This document shows, in pieces, positions 10,503 through 22,050 of a stretch of DNA of 64,000 nucleotides; the first letter of the stretch is position 1, and every line of letters starts with the position of its first letter. The stretch spans positions 33,098,501 through 33,162,500 of the forward strand of contig CM060895.1 in NCBI GenBank assembly GCA_030762935.1, in the 5' to 3' direction. The translations under genes and the position numbers were made by a program. The notes beneath the pieces were generated by a model, which ran no database searches, was not told where the DNA came from, and worked only from the letters and a program-made list of their open reading frames with translations. Source of the stretch: Hymenopus coronatus. Lineage: Eukaryota; Arthropoda; Insecta; Mantodea; Hymenopodidae.

Positions 10503-12451
10503 AATTGAATTTACATGACGTTTATATCACTGAACATAGGGTAATTTTCTTCCTGTATGTAAGCCTAGTGCTCGTCAAGTCAGGTTTTAATCTCTCTCGT
10601 TTCTCGCTGCCGCTAAGCGCGCCTCTCGCAGCCAGAAGACGGAGCTGAACACATGGCAGCAGAGAGCTTGATCAACCAGCGTACGAGATTCTCGATTCTC
10701 GTTAAAATTAAGGCTGCGGCGTAATGAGTGGAAACTTGCATAATAAGTTCAAGTTAAATAATTTTGTGTTTAAATTATTTACTGTTTAAATAGCCTACCA
10801 TGATAGGAATGATATTTAAAAACAGCTAGGTAAAGGTTAAAAACGAAACATGTAACAAAATCTGCAGATATGTGTGCGTAGTCTCCACGTTCATTACAAA
10901 TATGTGTGTAAATAGTTTATTACTCCTAAGACGTTTATGTTGCAAGAATGTAATTCTATTTTCGGATGAAATGTGAACGTGTGTATTTAAGCATAAGTAA
11001 AGTTATATATTTAGCACACAAGTTGCAGATGTCATTAACAATTATTTTGCCTCACTGAAACCATTCATTATGAAGAGATTGGAACAATTTTTTGCCTATT
11101 TAAGAAAAGGAAGTCGACGACAAACGCTCTTTTATAACAACATAGACAAAAATATTAAAACTATTTTACTTCATGGAAGATTGTTAAGTCATTTAAGGCA
11201 ATTTATTACACAGTATATTTGTGCTAGAACATTTTAACTAAAACTTCAGCCACATTTCCAATTTTTCTGTTTTTTTTTTAATATATTCCCATGGGCAGGA
11301 AAATATCTTTCAACATCGCAAGACATCAATAGCACATACTTCAGACACGCAATTTGTATACCAAGATAAAAATGGTGATAAATTCCTTTCCTGGCTAATC
11401 CCACATGTACACTCAAAATAAACCTAAACTATTTGTTAAAAAAATGTAATTCATATAAATTGAAGAAAAATTTGATTTCTTTTTTAACCTCCGTAGAAAA
11501 TTTAAGTTTAGCAAGTTTTAGGTCTTTATTCAACGTATAAAAAGCTTAAATGGGATATTCAATTCACACAATAGCACCTAAACGCTTGAAACATATAAGT
11601 TAGAACGTTTCAAAGCACTTTTAAGGGTGGGGAGATAGGTTTAATCCTTTTACGTAACCAGCTATTTCTTAACCAGGTTATAGCAGGGATCATACGTCGA
11701 AACTACTTCGCCTGCAGCTATGAGAAAACTTGGGTAGCCTCCCTCATGAGCACTGTCATGTTTTTCAAATGGGAAGAGTTTTACGCTGCAGCGAATGAGA
11801 TACGTTATCGTGCTCTGCGTTGCCAGGTCGCTGCACTCTTTTCATATTTTCCTCTCACTCGCACACAAATTTAAAAACTCCCAACGTCGGCAGGTAGATT
11901 TGTATGCTCAAAGTTTAAGACTTGAACATGCATATGTGCATATTATGTACGTTTTCTTAAATGCTGTATTATTCTAAGTTGCGAATTATCTGTTCTTTTA
12001 ACCCAACGGAACTGCCAGTAGCTTTTCCGTATCGCTGTCTTCAGTAATGTCAAGAGACAACAATTCGTCAATGTCAATGTCTTCATTGTCTGAGTCTTGT
12101 AAATTTATGATGATAGGTTCCAAAATGTCATCACGACCTATTTCTTTCCAAAAGTGGTCTTGCTGTGTTACCTTGTTGGTTTCTTCGCGTGTAAGTCAAT
12201 TTAAAAGTGCTATTTCTGTTTGCAACCACCCGTTTTATTTGAGCCCACACTAACTCAATTGGGCTATAGTGGCAGTGGAAAGGGGGGAGGCGGATTTTCT
12301 CGCTGCCCATTTCGATTGCAAGTTGATCCAGCAGATAGTTTTTCCTGGTTTTTAAACGGACATACTTGCTTTACTACAGCACACGTTTCAGCAGTAAGCT
12401 GTTGAGTATTTTTGAAATCGAGTCGATTTCTATCTTCCTCATTAAGCGTTT
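10503..12451. other. 1.9 kb without recognised genes or repeats
   Basis: Mostly AT-rich, with one GC-richer island at about 10560-10735. Short frames (11795-11977, 12047-12253, 12220-12405) show no domain or codon pattern that I can recognise. A host regulatory or UTR element could lie here, but nothing in the sequence shows it. Confidence 0.45.
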
Positions 12452-13271
12452 TTACTTTCTTTACTCGTACTATGTACATAGTGTATAGGTATTGCACTCC
12501 AACCAAAAATTCAATACCGAGATTTCACCGGAAATATATGTTTTAGAGTCCCCTGTATCCAAAAAAAGCATTTTCACAAAAAGGTCCGTGTGTGTGTCTG
12601 TAGGCATCATAGCCCAAAAATGAAAAGACCATTTAATACCAAACTTGGTATGTTTGGTATTTCAAAGGGTGCGACACGAAGATTTTCAAGAAAATCCCCC
12701 ACTTCCCAACTACCCTTTACATGGATATTTTTTCCAAAATCTTGATTTTCTCTAAAATTCTCTAATGATTTTGATTACAATATCATATATTAAAGATAAA
12801 AACCTGACAAATAAAATGCATATCTTGAATTTTATGGGAATAGTCTCTTCAGACGATTTTATTCTGGATGAGTTTTACGGAATTTTGCATAGCTGCTAAA
12901 CGGCAAGAGATGTACAAAAACTTAACACACAAGAAATATAAAGCACGTTAAAGTACCCAATTTATGTTATATACCTTTTTTCGCGGAGTTGATCGTTTTT
13001 GAGATATTCCTTGTTTCTGGTTTCAGTTTTAAAAAACTTATACTTTTCTCATACAGGAATTTGTGAACTTCAGTCACATAACAACCAGCTTTTGACTATC
13101 ACTTTAATCTATGGTGCTATCTTATTTTGCTTCCAATTAAAAGGAAGCAAGTAGTAAAAATGTTTCTGCTAATTGTTTCTTGAGTAGAATGAAGTAAATG
13201 GAAGCATAAGCTTTTTAACAATAATTTGTTGCAGAAATGTAGAGAAAGTCATGTGAATAAAACACATCAGA
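12452..13271 (+). mobile_element. Hn element, copy 7, full length
   Basis: TTACTTTCTTTACTCGTACTATGTACATAGTG gives a slightly damaged 5' hairpin. The front block, GTGTGTGTCTG slot, palindrome (ACCAAACTTGGTATGTTTGG, duplicated in part), core and 3' end (ATGTGAATAAAACACATCAG) are present. Confidence 0.9.
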
Positions 13272-13946
13272 TTTTTTAAAAAATGCATCAGACCATAAAA
13301 ATAATACTTCCACCCTGGCTACGCAATACCTGCCTCTTAGATTGCCACTAAATTGACAACTAAAAGCCATTGCACTTGCTCTATTCCTGACTAAACAGTA
13401 ACTGAAAACTGACTTGAACTGTTTAGGGACTAGGTTTAAATAAACGCGAGCCCTGATTTCGAGACATAAACATACGATAGTGACGCAGCATTCTACAGCT
13501 AACAAGAGTGTGTTCACTCTCTCTGTCTCTCCGACTTTAACAGTTTGCTTAGCGTATAACTGTGATAATTCTTTTAGTACCGTCAGGTGAATAGTTTACA
13601 TTCCATTTATGTGTTATTACTCATGTATGCACATGTATAGTAGAACAAACATACGTATATACATACAAATAATAATGTTCATTACAGTGCTCAAGTGATT
13701 ATGATTGATATAATAGATCAGTACGTTTATTCACGTGTGTCATGAAAACCTTTTGAGCTAAATATCTGGGTTTTTACGGTTCTGCTAAAAACATTAGACC
13801 CCAATTTCCTCGTGAATTATTTTTTGCAAAATTGAGTATTTTGTCTTAGCGCAAGTAGTATTTATGAAAAATTAATCACTTTGAGCGTCACTCCCCAGTT
13901 AAACGAGAATGCAATATGTCAACATAGCAGCACTCCGATTGGCGCA
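13272..13946. other. unrecognised stretch
   Basis: The 100-codon minus-strand frame at 13215-13517 begins in the Hn-flanking region and has no recognisable motif. The rest is AT-rich. I treat the frame as chance. Confidence 0.35.
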
Positions 13947-14075
13947 CAAGGAGCCGGTCCCCATGACTGCGCTCGCTAAAGCACCTAACTTTGGTGCTTC
14001 GTGGCGCAGGGGATCGTGGGTTCGAGTCCCATCTTGGGCATGGGTGTTTGGGGATGTGTACATGTATGTGTATTT
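13947..14075 (+). mobile_element. tRNA-derived SINE (family SC), short copy
   Basis: Contains GGTCCCCATG, GCGCTCGCTAAAGC, GGTGCTTCGTGG and the B box TGGGTTCGAGTCCC, followed by GGGCATGGGTGTTTG. A longer copy with an A tail is at 44809-45065. Confidence 0.7.
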
Positions 14076-14092
14076 GTCATATTATATAAAAA

Positions 14093-14817
14093 ATCTTATG
14101 TGTTTCACTCACATGACTTTCTCTAGCTGTTCTACAAACTTCATACATAAGATTCTTCTTCTTTCTGCACCTTGCTAATCGTGGTACTCATTAGCACAAT
14201 GTTCTTATTATTTAGTTCCGTATAAGTAGGAAGAAAATAAGGGAATACACTAGGCTAAACCAGTAGTCAAATGTTTTCAAAGCTGTCATTATGCGATTGT
14301 CACCACAAATCGCTTCTTTTCTTGGCCAGGAGTAGAACAAAAGAAAAACGGACACTCCCGTCTAGGAAAAGTATAAGTACTTCACAACTGAAACTAAGAA
14401 CAATGAATACCTCGAAAACGGTAAGCTCCACGAGAAAAATGTATATGACGTAACCTATGTATTTTAACTATACCTAAATTTTTTGTATAGTAAGTTTTTG
14501 TCTATCTCTTACGGTTTACTAGCTATGCCAAATTAAGTAAAATTCATCCAGAATAAACAGGTCTTCAGAAGCTATTCCCAGAAAATTTAAGATATACATT
14601 TTATTTGTTAGGTAAATTTCTTTAATTATTGATATTTCAATCAACATCATTAGAGCCATTTTTAAGAAAATAAAAATTTTCGAAAACGTACCATGTAAAG
14701 GGTAGTTTGGAGTGGAGGGGTTTTTCTCAAAATCTTCGTGTCAAGTCCCTGGAAGATACTAAACTTAATACCAAGTTTGGTATTTTAGCTACTTTTCGTT
14801 TTGAGTTATGTTCATGG

Positions 14818-14865
<48 letters not shown>

Positions 14866-15003
14866 CTTTTTCTGGAAATGCTTATTTTGGATACAGGGGC
14901 TCCTAAAACATGTATTTCCGGTGAAATCTCGGTAGCGAATTTTTGGGTGGAATACAATACTTCTATATCTCTATTTACATTGTATATATGGGGCTAGAGA
15001 AAG
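14093..15003 (-). mobile_element. Hn element, copy 8, full length with (AC)n
   Basis: Reversed, starting at the 3' hairpin (CTTATGTGTTTCACTCACATGAC). The core has the subtype segment GCTTCTTTTCTTGGCCAGGAG. The palindrome, an expanded AC slot at about 14819-14862 and the front block follow. The 5' hairpin is partly eroded, ending GGGCTAGAGAAAG. Confidence 0.88.
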
Positions 15004-15360
15004 AGAAAAAGACGAACCTCATTCCATTTGAATGTGGCTGTAGTTCCCATACACGAGATTTTCGTTGCCGCATTCTCGAGAGTGGCGTGGCCTACGAGTA
15101 ACGAGCGAGGCAGACACGGGTTTTGACCGTCTCTAAAGCTCACCCAACAGAATACCTCATCAAATGACCACTCTAAGATATTTCCTGAAGTCATTCCACG
15201 TGAAATCTTGAATTCCGTCACTACCACCCGCATGGCACTTCAGTACACCCGCACGCCCTTTAAGCTTCTCATCTTATTCCTGTTTCGCGATGAACCTCCC
15301 AAGACAACTCAATAATTACCCTTAAGATAAGCGGCTTCTATCAGTATTACAAGACTAAAT
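15004..15360. other. GC-richer single-copy stretch, unrecognised
   Basis: A 79-codon minus-strand frame (14994-15233) crosses here without a recognisable domain. No match to other repeats in the window. Confidence 0.35.
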
Positions 15361-15650
15361 AAAAATCTCATACTGAAATTTCACCAGAAATACATCTTTC
15401 GTTCTTCCTATATAAAATATCGGACGTGTTCCATACACAAGATTTTTCTCCCCATTTCTGTAACATTACTGTTAAAACGCTTATTCTGTTATCTACTTCA
15501 TGCTAATCAAGATAAACATTAGCACAAATGATATTATAGGACTAAAGGAAATGGTCAACCACATGAAAAAATGTATATGAATTAATTGTGTATTTTAACG
15601 AGATCTAAATGTTTTGTGAAGTATACATACTATATGTAGAGAAAGTCAAA
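15361..15650 (-). mobile_element. scrambled Hn fragments
   Basis: Pieces of the family lie out of order: a front-block piece (ATTTCACCAGAAATACATC), then a terminal piece (GTGTTCCATACACAAGATTTTT), a core piece with ATGCTAATCAAGATAAACATTAGC, and an end piece TATGTAGAGAAAGT. The order implies deletion or rearrangement. Confidence 0.6.
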
Positions 15651-15654
15651 ATAT

Positions 15655-15930
15655 GACGAGTTCCATTCAAATAACGTGCTCTACGTGTTCTACAAACAAA
15701 ATATTCTTACAAAATATGAATACTTTTATAATACTAGTCAAGGAAAATGTTATCAAAAACGGTCCTGCTACTAGTTTCTTATAAATAGTAAGAAACTAAC
15801 GGAACACACCAGTCTAGATAAATCTTCTAAAAGCTATAACTATTCATTAAAACTCGGTTATCTTTCCCAGACCAGGAGTACAATAAGCGAAATATAACTT
15901 CCCATTTGAGAGATGTTGGTTTCAATTTTA
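15655..15930 (-). mobile_element. Hn fragment, degraded 3' half
   Basis: Resembles the first 270 bp of reversed copies (ACGGTCCTGCTACTAGTTTC, CCAGACCAGGAGTAC, TTGGTTTCAATTTTAAACTA), with many changes and no clean ends. Confidence 0.55.
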
Positions 15931-16018
15931 AACTACTTAATTTCCTTACAAATAATTTAGTAATAGAAACATTTGTGTAAACTTTATCTGAATTAGCATG
16001 GAGCGTACAGAAAAAAAA

Positions 16019-16847
16019 TCTGATGTGTTCCATTCACATGACTTTCTTTATATCTCGGCAACAAATTGTAGTTAAAAAACTTATTCTTCTACTTATTTAA
16101 TCTAATCGAGAAAAAATTAGCAGAAATAGTCTTATTACTTGCTTCCTTGTAAGTAGAAGCGAAATAAGGGAGTACCATAGGTTAAAGTGATAGTCAAAAG
16201 CTGGTTGCTATGTGACTGATGTTCCTTAGTTTGTATGGACAGGAATTAACAAATTCCTCTATGAGAAAAGTATGTTTTTCAAAGCTGAAACAAAAAACCA
16301 GGAATATCTTAAAAATTATCAACTCCACGAAAAAAAGGCATATGACATAAATTGTATGTTCTCTTACGGTTTAGCACTTATGCGCACTTCCGTAAAATTT
16401 ATCCAGAATAAAGTAGTCTTCAGAGGCTTTACCAGAAAATTCAATATACATTTTATTTTTCAGGTAAATATCTTCAATATACAATATTTTAATCAAAATC
16501 GTTAGAGCCATTTTTAAGAAAATCAAAATTTTCGAAATTTTTTCCATGTAAAGTGTATTTTGGGGGTGATTTTCTTGAAAACCTTTTTGTTGCATCCTTG
16601 GAAGATACCAAACTTAAATATAAAGTTTGCGCTTTATTTTTCCTTTCGTTTTTGAGCTATGCTGCCCACAGACACACACATACACACATAGAGAGAGACA
16701 CACACACGGACAATTTTCTAAAAATGCTTTTTTCGGAGTCAGGGAGTCTCAAAACGTGTATTTCCGGTGAAATCTCGGTATCGACCTTTTGGGTGCAACA
16801 CAATACCTTCTCTATATACTATGTACATAGTACGTGTAGAGAAAGTA
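16019..16847 (-). mobile_element. Hn element, copy 9, full length
   Basis: Both ends are intact: TCTGATGTGTTCCATTCACATGAC at 16020 and ATGTACATAGTACGTGTAGAGAAAGTA at 16847. The AC slot is interrupted by GAGAGAGACAC. A clean reference copy in this orientation, flanked by A on both sides (T/T in element sense). Confidence 0.93.
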
Positions 16848-16854
16848 AAATATG

Positions 16855-17612
16855 TGGTGTGACATTCCATTCAACGTTCCTTTCAATAGTTTATTCTTGA
16901 ATTTTCATCATGCTAATGGACATAAACTTTAACAGAAATGGTCTTATTGCTTGCTTCTTTGTAAGTAAAAAGGAAATAAAGGAATACACTAGAATAAAGG
17001 TAGCCAACTCGTTTAAAAGATGGCCACTATTTGAAACAATTGAAACTAGGTTCTCTATTCTTGCTAGGAGTAAACAAAAGAGAGGCGAAGTAAATAAATC
17101 TAAAATAAATGACATAAATAGCGTTTTAACGAAATCTACATTTTTTCTATAGCATGTTTTTGTTTATATTTTATGATTACTAGTTATAAAAATGTATACA
17201 AAAGTCAGCATACAGAGCTCTTCAGAGTCTGTTCTTATAAATTTCAAGAATTCCATTTCGTTTGCCATGAAAATATGTTAATGATACGGCATTTTAATAA
17301 AAATCGTTAGAGCCATTTTTTGAGACAATCAAAATTATTGAAAAATGTTCCGTGCAAATAGCAGTGAGGGTGGAAGGAATTTCTTGAGAATCTTTGTCGT
17401 ACCCCTGAAAGATACTAAACGTAAATACCCAGATTGGTATTGAACGTACTATTCGATTTTGATACACACAGACACACACAGACACGGATGGATATGTTTC
17501 TAAATTTTTTTTCGTTTCAGGGGGTCTCACAACGTGTATTTCGGCGAAATATCGGTATAAATTCTTGGGTGGAGTTATCTACGTAGATTGTACATACGTG
17601 CTACAGAAAGTA
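16855..17612 (-). mobile_element. Hn element, copy 10, adjacent head-to-tail to copy 9
   Basis: Same orientation as copy 9, with only about 8 bp between them. The 3' terminus is partly decayed (GTGACATTCCATTCAACG). The core is of the CAATTGAAACTAGGTTC subtype. The 5' end reads ACATACGTGCTACAGAAAGTA. Confidence 0.82.
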
Positions 17613-17697
17613 ATAAGCTTGTGTAACAATATTTTTTGTCAAAATAGGACGCATGTACATACGGGACTAGAGAAGGTAAAAATACGCTGTGTCGCAT

Positions 17698-18434
17698 TCA
17701 ATGTACATAGTGGATAGAAAAGGTATTTTATTTCACCCAAAAATTCGATACCAAGATTTCCCCGGAAATACATGTTTTAGACCCCCGAATTAAAAAGTTT
17801 ATATGTGTGTTTGTGTGTCTGTGGGCAGCATAGCTCAAAAACGAAAAGTGCGTTAAAAGCCAAACTAGGTATTTAGGTTTGGTATCTTCCAATGATGCCA
17901 CAAGAAGATTTTCAATAAAATCTCAAACATGATTAATATACGATATTTTAATCAAAAAGATAACTACCTGACAAATAAAATGCATATCTTGAATTTTCTG
18001 GGAATAGCCTCTGAAGACTAATTTATTCTGGATGCATTTTGCGCAATTTTGCATAACTGCTAAACCGTAAGAGATGGACAAACACTTGCCACATAAAAAT
18101 GTAGAGCACGTTAAAACACACAATTATGTTTAATTATTTTTCTCGAGGAGTTGATTGTTTTTGAGATATTCCTTGTTATTGGTTTCAGCTTTGTTTGTAT
18201 GGGCAGGAGTTGATAAATTTGAGAAAAGTATAAATTTTTCAAAGGAACTTCTGTCACATAGCAAGCAGCCTATGTTACTACTTTATTTCGCTTCTACTTA
18301 CAAGGAAGGGAGTAATAAGCCTATTTCTGCTATTTTTTTCTCGATTAGCATGAAGTAAATAGGAGCATAAGCTTTTTAATACTATTTTTTTGCTGAGATG
18401 TAAATAAAGTGACGTGAATGGAACACCTCAGATA
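17698..18434 (+). mobile_element. Hn element, copy 11, C-rich tract deleted
   Basis: Starts in the 5' hairpin (AATGTACATAGTGGATAGAAAAGG). The front block, GT slot and palindrome follow, then a jump from the AAAATC tract straight to the core at GATTAATATACGATATTTTAATC. Ends GTGAATGGAACACCTCAGAT. Just upstream (17650-17685) is a loose second hairpin arm (GGGACTAGAGAAGG). Confidence 0.82.
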
Positions 18435-18710
18435 TTTACTCCTAGCATTACATTTGTTTCTCAAATATATGCATGTATATTATTGGTACTTCTATGAAAA
18501 AATCTTTGACAATATCATGAGATGAAAGCAACGCAAAAAGGGCTGAACAAATGCTTCCTCAGTGATTATCAGTTCAAGGCAGCATATATATTATAATGCA
18601 TGCATGTACATAATAATTTCTCTGCCCTAAAAGTATTATTTGAACAAACATGTCGGCGCATAAAGCTGTCTGCTAAAACCAACAAAAGAAGAGCGGAATA
18701 AATTTCCTGA

Positions 18711-18920
18711 AGTTATTTAAAACCGGATTCTGTTCGGGCCAAAAACATAAAAGCCCTGCAATATGCTGACAGAGTTGTGTTATTCTGCGCAGTTACAGGA
18801 ATTAATGAAAACTGTGTAGACAAAAAAAAGGGGAGGGCAAAACTGCGGCAATTTATTGCGACCGAACCGCTAGTACAGAGCCCTTGCCATTCATGGATTC
18901 GCTCGCAGAGTACGTATTAA
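18711..18920 (+). pseudogene. LINE reverse transcriptase scrap (YAD motif region)
   Basis: One frame reads AKNIKALQYADRVVLFCAV. It resembles the catalytic FADD/YADD box of non-LTR reverse transcriptases (LxYADDLVLF), with the second aspartate replaced by arginine. The frame continues to TAA at 18918-18920. The flanks do not carry other RT blocks, so it is a short decayed piece. It shares its strand with the RNase H scrap 530 bp downstream and may be part of the same dead LINE. Confidence 0.45.
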
Positions 18921-19291
18921 CGGCTCGTCCACTAAAAATATGCCTTCTTTCTGACCACGCAAGCGCAAACATTTAAATTGCACGAAAATAGCTCTTTATA
19001 TTTAAATACTGCACAAGTGCCTCCATTTAAAACAATGCCTCTTTCAAAACTATCCTCATTCGAAATGCTTTTAATGCATAAGAAGTCCTGGTTTGAAAAG
19101 AATTTATATTGCAGCTATTGTGAAATATATTAATTTATTTTCTATCCTCATTTATAAATGTTTAATTAACTGCGTGGAAAAACTGAAATTATTAAGTTTT
19201 CCTTTACCACTAGTGGAATAGCTGTGCTATTTACCGAGCCATTCTATATATTCGCCGTCGAAAAATTAAGCGACTGCCTTTTTTAACTTAA
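18921..19291. other. AT-rich stretch, nothing recognised
   Basis: No frame or repeat. If the RT and RNase H scraps are one element, this would be heavily eroded LINE sequence or later insertions. Confidence 0.3.
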
Positions 19292-19446
19292 CGTCCTTTT
19301 AACTGGTTGGTCATATCGGACGATTGGATGAAAGTCAAGTAAGGGAAAACCCCGAAAAAACCCTTATCACCCTAAGCGAGATTCGAACTCACGACCTTTT
19401 GAACGTGATGCAGACACGCTACCACCACACCACCCAGGCGGGCTAC
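19292..19446 (-). mobile_element. tRNA-derived SINE (family SF)
   Basis: Reversed it starts CCTGGGTGGTGTGGTGGTAGCG (A box), then GAGTTCGAATC (B box), AGGGTGATAAGGG, GGGTTTTCCCTT and a 3' part complementary to CCTTTTAACTGGTTGGTCATATCGGACGAT. The same head and 3' part occur on the plus strand at 59937-60175. Confidence 0.7.
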
Positions 19447-19632
19447 GACTGCTTTATTCTGAGCGATTCCCTCAAGGGCATTCGAGAGCTGTAAAATTAC
19501 CATTCTTTGGTGCAGCGAAATTCAGGACGTTCTCCACATTTTGTATGCTTCCTGTGTTAATGTGCAGTGCGTATGGGTTCCTGGACACGTTGGTTTGCCG
19601 GGGAATGAACTGGCGGATTTGACGGCAACTAC
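19447..19632 (+). pseudogene. LINE RNase H domain fragment, frameshifted
   Basis: The first frame gives DCFILSDSLKGIREL then a stop. After a frame change comes EIQDVLHILYA and then VQCVWVPGHVGLPGNELAD. The block W-V-P-G-H-V-G-x-x-G-N-E-x-A-D is the C-terminal signature of RNase H in jockey/I-type LINEs, and the earlier SDSL corresponds to the catalytic D-S region. The flanking RT and 3' UTR are absent. It is clearly dead. Confidence 0.8.
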
Positions 19633-19746
19633 TGAGCCCAGTATAATAGTAACTCGAGCAACGGGGTTAGGACACTACTACGGAGAGACATTTGTACGGA
19701 GTGACACTTCTACGGAACCTTTACCTCTACTAGCGAGTCCGAAGAG

Positions 19747-19806
19747 GTCGCGCCGTGGCCGAGTGGTTAGACCACTCACCTCTCATCTAAACGGCCCGGG
19801 TTCGAG
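19747..19806 (+). mobile_element. SA SINE, tRNA head only
   Basis: TCGCGCCGTGGCCGAGTGG through CCCGGGTTCGAG, ending exactly at the B box. From 19807 the sequence is the 3' end of an Hn element, so the SINE body was replaced or never copied. Confidence 0.82.
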
Positions 19807-19931
19807 TAATAAGACTATTTCTGCTATTTTTTCTCGATTAGCATGAAGTAAATAGAAACTTAAGCTTTTTAACAATAATTTGTTGCAGAGATGTAGAGAA
19901 AGTCATGTGAATGGAACACATAAGATGTTTT
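19807..19931 (+). mobile_element. Hn fragment, 3' ~125 bp
   Basis: TAATAAGACTATTTCTGC through TTTGTTGCAGAGATGTAGAG, the 3' subterminal repeat and ATGTGAATGGAACACATAAGAT. Fused directly to the SINE head at 19806. Confidence 0.88.
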
Positions 19932-20060
19932 GTATAATCATTTTTAGTGTTTAGTGTTCTTGAAATAAGCCTTAGAATTACCAAGTTAACCTGATTGCGG
20001 AGTTAAAATTTGGCACACATAATGCTCGAGTGTACATTTTAATATCTCGGAGCACTCAAA

Positions 20061-20265
20061 TCTTACCTAGGGTCCCGGGTTCGATCCTAAACGACCGCAT
20101 GTGAGATTTGCGGTGGACAAATCGCGCAGCGGCTGGTTTTCTCCGAGTTCTTCGGTTTTCCCCGCCCATCGCATGCCACCGGTGCTCCATCTTCATTCCA
20201 ATATCATCAGTGCCATCGCCTCGGTGCCGCATGTAGTAAAAGCGGGCGTCAAAATCGATCTATCA
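20061..20265 (+). mobile_element. SA SINE, 5' truncated in the tRNA head
   Basis: Begins before the B box (CCCGGGTTCGATCC) and carries the full body and tail (AAAGCGGGCGTCAAAA...ATCAAAAAA). An Hn element in reverse orientation starts immediately at the tail. Confidence 0.82.
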
Positions 20266-21112
20266 AAAAATGTGTGTTCCATTCACATGACTTTCTCTAC
20301 ATCTCTGCAACAAATTATTTTTAAAAAGCTTATGCTTATTTTTACTTCATGCTAAACGAGAAAAAAATAGCAGAAATAGTCTTATTACTTGCTTTCATGC
20401 AAGTAGAAGGGAAATAAGGAAATAGCATAGGCTAAAGTATTCGTCAAAAGATGGTTTCTATGTGACTGAAGTTCCTTTGTATTGTCAGGATTTCATGTGT
20501 GAGAAAAATAAGTTTTTCAAAGCTGAAACCAATAACAAGGAATATCTAAAAAAACGATCCACTCTACGAAAAAAATGTATATAACATAAATTGTATGTTT
20601 TAACGTGACCTACCTTTTCTTTTAAGAAAGTGTTTGTCTATATCATACGGTTTATCAGTTATGCACAATTCCTTAAAATGCATCCAGAATAAACTAGTCT
20701 TTAGAGGCTATTCCCAGAAAATTCAAGATGTACATTTTATTTTCCAGGTAAATATCTTTAATATGCGATAATTTAATCAAAATCGTTATACCTATTTTTG
20801 AGAAAAGCAACATTTTCGAAAAAAAAAAAAACTCCATGTAAAGGGTAGTTTGGTGAGAGGGGATTTTTCTCAAAATCTTCCTGTCGCATCCCTGGAAGAT
20901 ACTACACTTAAATACCAAGTTTGGTAAATTACCGGTATTTCGTTTTTGAGTTATCGTGTTCACAGACACACACGGACCTTTTTGTGAGAATACCTTCTTT
21001 TGGATAGAGGTGACCCTAAAACATATATTTCCTGTGAAATCGGTATCGAATTTTTGGGTGGAGTGCAATACCTTCTCTATAGAGTATATACATAGTACGT
21101 GTAGAGAAAGTA
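20266..21112 (-). mobile_element. Hn element, copy 12, full length
   Basis: Starts ATGTGTGTTCCATTCACATGAC against the SINE tail. The core is complete and a poly-A run sits at 20816-20831. The CACAGACACACACGG slot is short, and the copy ends ACGTGTAGAGAAAGTA. A 5'-half variant with GTTATCGTGTTCACAG. Confidence 0.92.
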
Positions 21113-22050
21113 AAAAGTCTAATAGCTCAGTTGTTCCCAGATTATGTTGTATATTTTCTACTCTACTGCTTAGCGAAGGGTAAAAGGCCGTTGCAATTTG
21201 ATACGAGCATTGCTTCTAAAGCAATACATATATATATATATATATATCGAGTAATGAATGTGCCTATAGCATACATCATGCGTACATTAGCAGTACAGGC
21301 ACATCTTGTTTAAATCTCTAAATCGCTATAACTGCAGAATAAACCGTGTAAAATTTCTCGTAGCCAGTTCACGTAGCACAAACGTTACGGCCAGCAGAGC
21401 CAGCGAAAAAGAATGCTATTTGCACGTTCGCTGCGGATGTAAAACCCAATAAAAACCCTCTTTTTTTTAGACGGCAGCTTCAATGATATGAAACATAATC
21501 GTTGCCATTTCGAGGAAAAGGTAAAAGTTTTAGCGGGTAGTATAAAAGTTAGGCAGAGCGACCACCGCGAAGCTGCAAATGTGATCATTTGCTCGGATTA
21601 CATGATCGGAAGCTTTACTGTTATTGGGCTGACGTTTAGGCTTGTTTCAGTAAAATATTATAGCGCTCGCAACTATGTTGTTTCATAATGATACTGCCCT
21701 CAATGGCTTTAATGCTTTTCCCCTTTCTATCAACAGTGTTAATCAAAATTGCGTTTCTGGTTAAGCGAGCATGTTTGGTTTCATTTTAGAATCAGTTTTA
21801 CGCCTCTGCTGTCAAATATATCTCCAAAGTTTGCAAACAGATCCACCCTCAACAACAACGTACCCATTTTGGTATTCTGTTATCATGAATAAAAAACGTG
21901 TTTCCATTGTAAGTCATAGTTTTAAATAGTCCGAGACTGGTAACACTGTTGGTTTTTCTGGTATAATCCTTTGTATATCTCCCTTTCAATGATCCTTTTC
22001 CTCCTTCCTTCTTTATTTCCTTCTTCCTCTGTTTACTCTTCTCTTATATA
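21113..22050. other. unrecognised stretch with (TA)n
   Basis: Contains an (AT)n run at about 21226-21247 and a pyrimidine-rich tract at 21985-22045. Open frames (21385-21588 minus, 21488-21688 plus) overlap one another and show no domain. Confidence 0.4.

Noticed and set aside
13215..13517. 100-codon minus frame
   Set aside because: Begins next to an Hn 3' end, has no motif, and its composition is like random AT-rich DNA.
20694..21068. 124-codon minus frame, and many similar 60-115-codon frames with recurring peptides such as EISVSNFWVEYNTFSIHYV and DTKLKYQVWY
   Set aside because: The same peptides appear wherever an Hn copy lies, because they translate the conserved front block and palindrome. 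Frames are broken at different points in each copy, and there is no shared start. I do not regard Hn as coding.
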